DNA from: Sulfurovum sp. TSL1
GTDB lineage: Bacteria > Campylobacterota > Campylobacteria > Campylobacterales > Sulfurovaceae
Direction of reading: 5' to 3'
NCBI RefSeq assembly: GCF_019972135.1
Contig: NZ_BPFI01000001.1
Span: 231,106-295,105 of the forward strand
Length of the DNA stretch: 64,000 bases
Below the pieces are notes generated by a model that worked only from the letters and a program-made list of their open reading frames with translations, ran no database searches and was not told the origin of the DNA. Of the stretch, positions 63,704 through 64,000 are shown one piece after another (position 1 is the stretch's first letter; every line of letters begins with the position of its first letter). Made by a program: the position numbers and the translations under genes.

Positions 63704-64000
63704 ATGAAAGTTGTATTGAGTATTGCCGGTTCTGACAGTAGTGGTGGTGCAGGTATTCAGGCCGACCTAAAGACCTTTGAAGCATTTGATGTTTTCGGTA
63801 CTACAGCCATTACAGCACTGACAGCACAGAACACTACAGGTGTGGAACAGATCGTCGGTATGGATGCAGCATTTGTCAAAAAACAAATTGAAATGGTTCT
63901 TAAAGATTTTGATGTTGCAGCCATAAAAATCGGTATGCTTTTCAATAAAAAGATCATAGATGCTGTGTGTGAGATGATCAAGGACCTTAGTATGCCTATC
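63704..64000 (+). CDS. thiD: Hydroxymethylpyrimidine (phosphate) kinase, 3' end beyond the window
   Basis: 99 codons are visible, cut by the window end; the family is about 265 residues. The N-terminus [20 protein letters not shown], then [15 protein letters not shown] and AIKIGMLF, is diagnostic of ThiD. It phosphorylates hydroxymethylpyrimidine in thiamine synthesis. AAGGAG stands before the ATG. Confidence 0.93.
   Translation, partial: MKVVLSIAGSDSSGGAGIQADLKTFEAFDVFGTTAITALTAQNTTGVEQIVGMDAAFVKKQIEMVLKDFDVAAIKIGMLFNKKIIDAVCEMIKDLSMPI

Noticed and set aside
1-64000. CRISPR arrays, insertion sequences, prophage, tRNA and rRNA genes
   Set aside because: I looked for evenly spaced repeats, transposase or integrase motifs and tRNA-like folds and found none. 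Small RNAs without strong structure could be missed by eye.

Overview
The window is chromosomal DNA from a chemolithoautotrophic member of the Campylobacterota, most like Sulfurovum or a close relative. This rests on recognisable protein families: monomeric NADP-isocitrate dehydrogenase, the biotin enzymes of anaplerosis, FlhF, a futalosine-pathway-type amidohydrolase, small c-type cytochromes, and the order sppA / amidohydrolase / aroQ / folK / flhF / mnmA, which I recall from Campylobacter. Base composition is even and fairly AT-rich. I see no rRNA, tRNA, insertion sequence, prophage or CRISPR array.

Layout. Positions 1-10481 hold a one-direction run of carboxylating or decarboxylating enzymes: the 3' part of oadA, oadB, pckA, monomeric icd, a bicarbonate transporter (sbtA) with its P-II-like partner (sbtB), and a biotin carboxylase. 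Next come a SoxB/5'-nucleotidase-type phosphoesterase (10903) and a three-gene export operon (12688-16272) made of an ABC-exporter membrane half with no ATPase domain, a HlyD-type adaptor and a TolC-type channel. Positions 16408-22116 carry magnesium transport (mgtE and a CNNM-like protein), an RNA helicase and truD. Positions 22257-27407 carry a DUF898 protein with an M48 protease, a DsbD_2-type membrane protein, acylphosphatase, msrA and trxC. Positions 27408-30807 carry a two-component system and small periplasmic cytochromes or cytochrome-like proteins.

A Cus-type copper/silver efflux operon (36672 down to 30958, minus strand) ends in a small lipoprotein with two MKCxxGKCG motifs. The same motif is the C-terminal tail of the DsbD_2 protein. 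Positions 37051-39171 carry a DUF4395 protein, a cysteine-free Rrf2 regulator and a trans-sulfuration enzyme, behind a possibly structured leader. Positions 40412-47177 carry sppA, amidohydrolase, aroQ, pepQ-like, folK, flhF, a SpoA-domain protein and mnmA. This looks like a locus from which the flagellar genes between flhF and mnmA have been lost.

Positions 47329-49826 form a MotA/MotB-like motor operon with a small third gene. It resembles the ZorAB part of Zorya defence but lacks its effectors, and I rate it among the best candidates for an undescribed system. The remainder is mostly housekeeping: an M30-type protease lipoprotein, murA, a UvrD-type helicase, a NYN-LOTUS protein, rsmD, an SH3/NlpC hydrolase, prs, lepA, a NifX-like protein, a CopD-like membrane protein and the start of thiD, which runs off the end.
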